Assembly: GCF_029227915.1 (NCBI RefSeq)
Contig: NC_079886.1
Coordinates: 21,614,501 to 21,678,500 of the forward strand
Direction of reading: 5' to 3'
Length of the DNA: 64,000 bases
Source: Hydractinia symbiolongicarpus
Lineage: Eukaryota > Cnidaria > Hydrozoa > Anthoathecata > Hydractiniidae
Of the stretch, positions 63,009 to 64,000 are shown in pieces (position 1 is the stretch's first letter; each line of letters opens with the position of its first letter). The translations under genes and the position numbers were made by a program. A model generated the notes under the pieces. It was not told where the DNA came from and searched no databases. It worked only from the letters and a program-made list of their open reading frames with translations.

Positions 63009-64000
63009 CTATTTTTTCAATTGTGCATACTCAGGGAGTTCTTCTGGCCTTGTTTCCTTTGGAAGTGCCGAAGCAGCAACACTATAATAATCATCTTCTG
63101 AAGTATTTGTTGTTTGATTTTTTTGATTTGTATGCATGTGAGAATATGTGTATGTGTAATCTGATTGGTTTTCTGGTACAAGCGTTTCATATCTCGGATC
63201 AAGTTGTTGATTTTCTTCAAGTGCAGATGGCTGAGATTGTGTAGAAACATATTGAGCATACATTGGTTGTTCCACCTGAAAAACATTGTAGTAATAATAT
63301 TTTTAGTGTGCAAAATTAACCCAACGTTGTCTTCTTTGCCATTTTCTTTAAAATGACCAAAGTCCATAAAAGTGATAAATCAAATACAAAATTGCTTCAC
63401 ATGCTTATTATTTTTAATACCATAATAAAGGGTGTTTGCATAGTGATCTTACAAATTATTTTTCTAATTTCTAACAAACATTAACGTATAGACCCTCGGA
63501 TATATTTTTCTAAATTATCTTAAATGAGCAAAACAGTTGCAGCAACTATGGTTTACATATGTAAGAAATAAATAATAAAAAGACAAAAAGGAATAGATAA
63601 ATATTGATAAATATTAAGGATATCCTTCAAAACATTTAGACTATTCTCACCTGCTTGACCTGTGTTGTCTTTGAAGTTTGATTTTGATTTGATGCTCTAT
63701 ATATCACGTAATTTTCATTAAGAAGTATAAAAAAGAATTAAATTTTACTTAGCCATTACTTTAATATCACTTAGCATAACTTTAAAACATTAATTTCTGA
63801 GGTTTAGTCAAGGGTTCTATAAGTCTGTTTTCCAATGCTATATGTTTTAGTCTTGAAAAAGCATAATAACAATCATTTTCCAAACCAAAAACTTCAACTT
63901 ACCTTCTTCGTATTAAATATGCAACTGTAACTAGAATTACCAGTAAGATGACTGACAGTACTGTTCCGATTATAATAGGAGTTTTTGAAGTTGATTGTAC
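63009..64000 (-). CDS. Second tyrosine-motif membrane protein, C-terminal part (runs off window)
   Basis: Three exons in coding order: beyond 64000 to 63903, 63651-63696, 63009-63275. The first gives a membrane span (IIIGTVLSVILLVILVTVAY) and LIRRR; the second, 46 bases, RASNQNQTSKTTQVKQ; the last holds the whole tail, beginning VEQPMYAQYVSTQ and ending ELPEYAQLKK. Tail tyrosines include YAQY, YETL, a YTYTYS cluster, DDYYSV and the near-terminal YAQL, several fitting the SH2-binding Y-x-x-hydrophobic form. Intron phases (2 after the span, 0 before the tail exon) and a VKQ at the junction match the gene at 56771-58764, so they are probably tandem paralogues. The ectodomain lies outside the window. 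Confidence 0.7.

Overview
The window is animal nuclear DNA. Its genes are split by short GT-AG introns, the non-coding sequence is AT-rich, and it is crowded with LINEs, a tRNA-derived SINE, several kinds of inverted-repeat DNA transposon and Helitron-like tails. Five host genes can be reconstructed exon by exon with consistent phase. The mix (P-element-like THAP gene, MULE with a ZSWIM3-like head, tRNA SINE, receptors with many YxxL-type motifs) suggests a non-bilaterian or other invertebrate, most likely a cnidarian such as a hydrozoan. That assignment is inference; nothing here fixes the species.

Layout. 1-10.7 kb: no host gene found. It holds a 75-bp tandem repeat, a decayed LINE (LINE A), a 1.38-kb inverted-repeat element with 9-bp target duplications nested in an older repeat, and another inverted-repeat pair. 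10.7-16.7 kb (+): an 8-exon polypeptide N-acetylgalactosaminyltransferase, closest to GALNT11 by my recall. 18.4-22.8 kb (-): a 10-exon mitochondrial carrier of the SLC25A39/40 type. 22.8-29.9 kb: non-coding, with inverted-repeat elements and an array of GACGTC-centred palindromes. 29.9-32.0 kb (-): a 5-exon V-ATPase subunit F gene. 32-39 kb: a TA-flanked MITE and a minus-strand LINE (LINE B) carrying an inserted tRNA-derived SINE. 39.3-41.0 kb: a broken THAP-domain, P-element-transposase-like gene with a roughly 295-bp (TA)n tract in one intron. 41.2-43.7 kb: a plus-strand, 5'-truncated relative of LINE B (LINE C) with a small palindromic MITE inside.

44.9-47.4 kb: a 2,431-bp Mutator-like (MULE) element with 9-bp target duplications. 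It keeps the N-terminal zinc finger and C-terminal PHD-like finger of a ZSWIM3-type transposase but has lost the catalytic core. It also carries an intact 100-codon ORF I cannot assign, and ends in arrays of CCGGTACCGG-type palindromes. 47.8-50.3 kb: a minus-strand LINE (LINE D), the least damaged in the window. 52.0-56.6 kb (+): nine in-phase exons of the armadillo region of a NEK10-like gene whose kinase half is not in the window. 56.8-58.8 kb and 63.0-64.0 kb (-): two neighbouring single-pass membrane proteins with matching exon phases and tyrosine-rich tails, which look like tandem paralogous signalling receptors. A Helitron-like tandem of hairpin tails lies between them.

The best leads for something undescribed are the MULE with its extra small ORF and palindrome arrays, and the tandem tyrosine-motif receptor pair.
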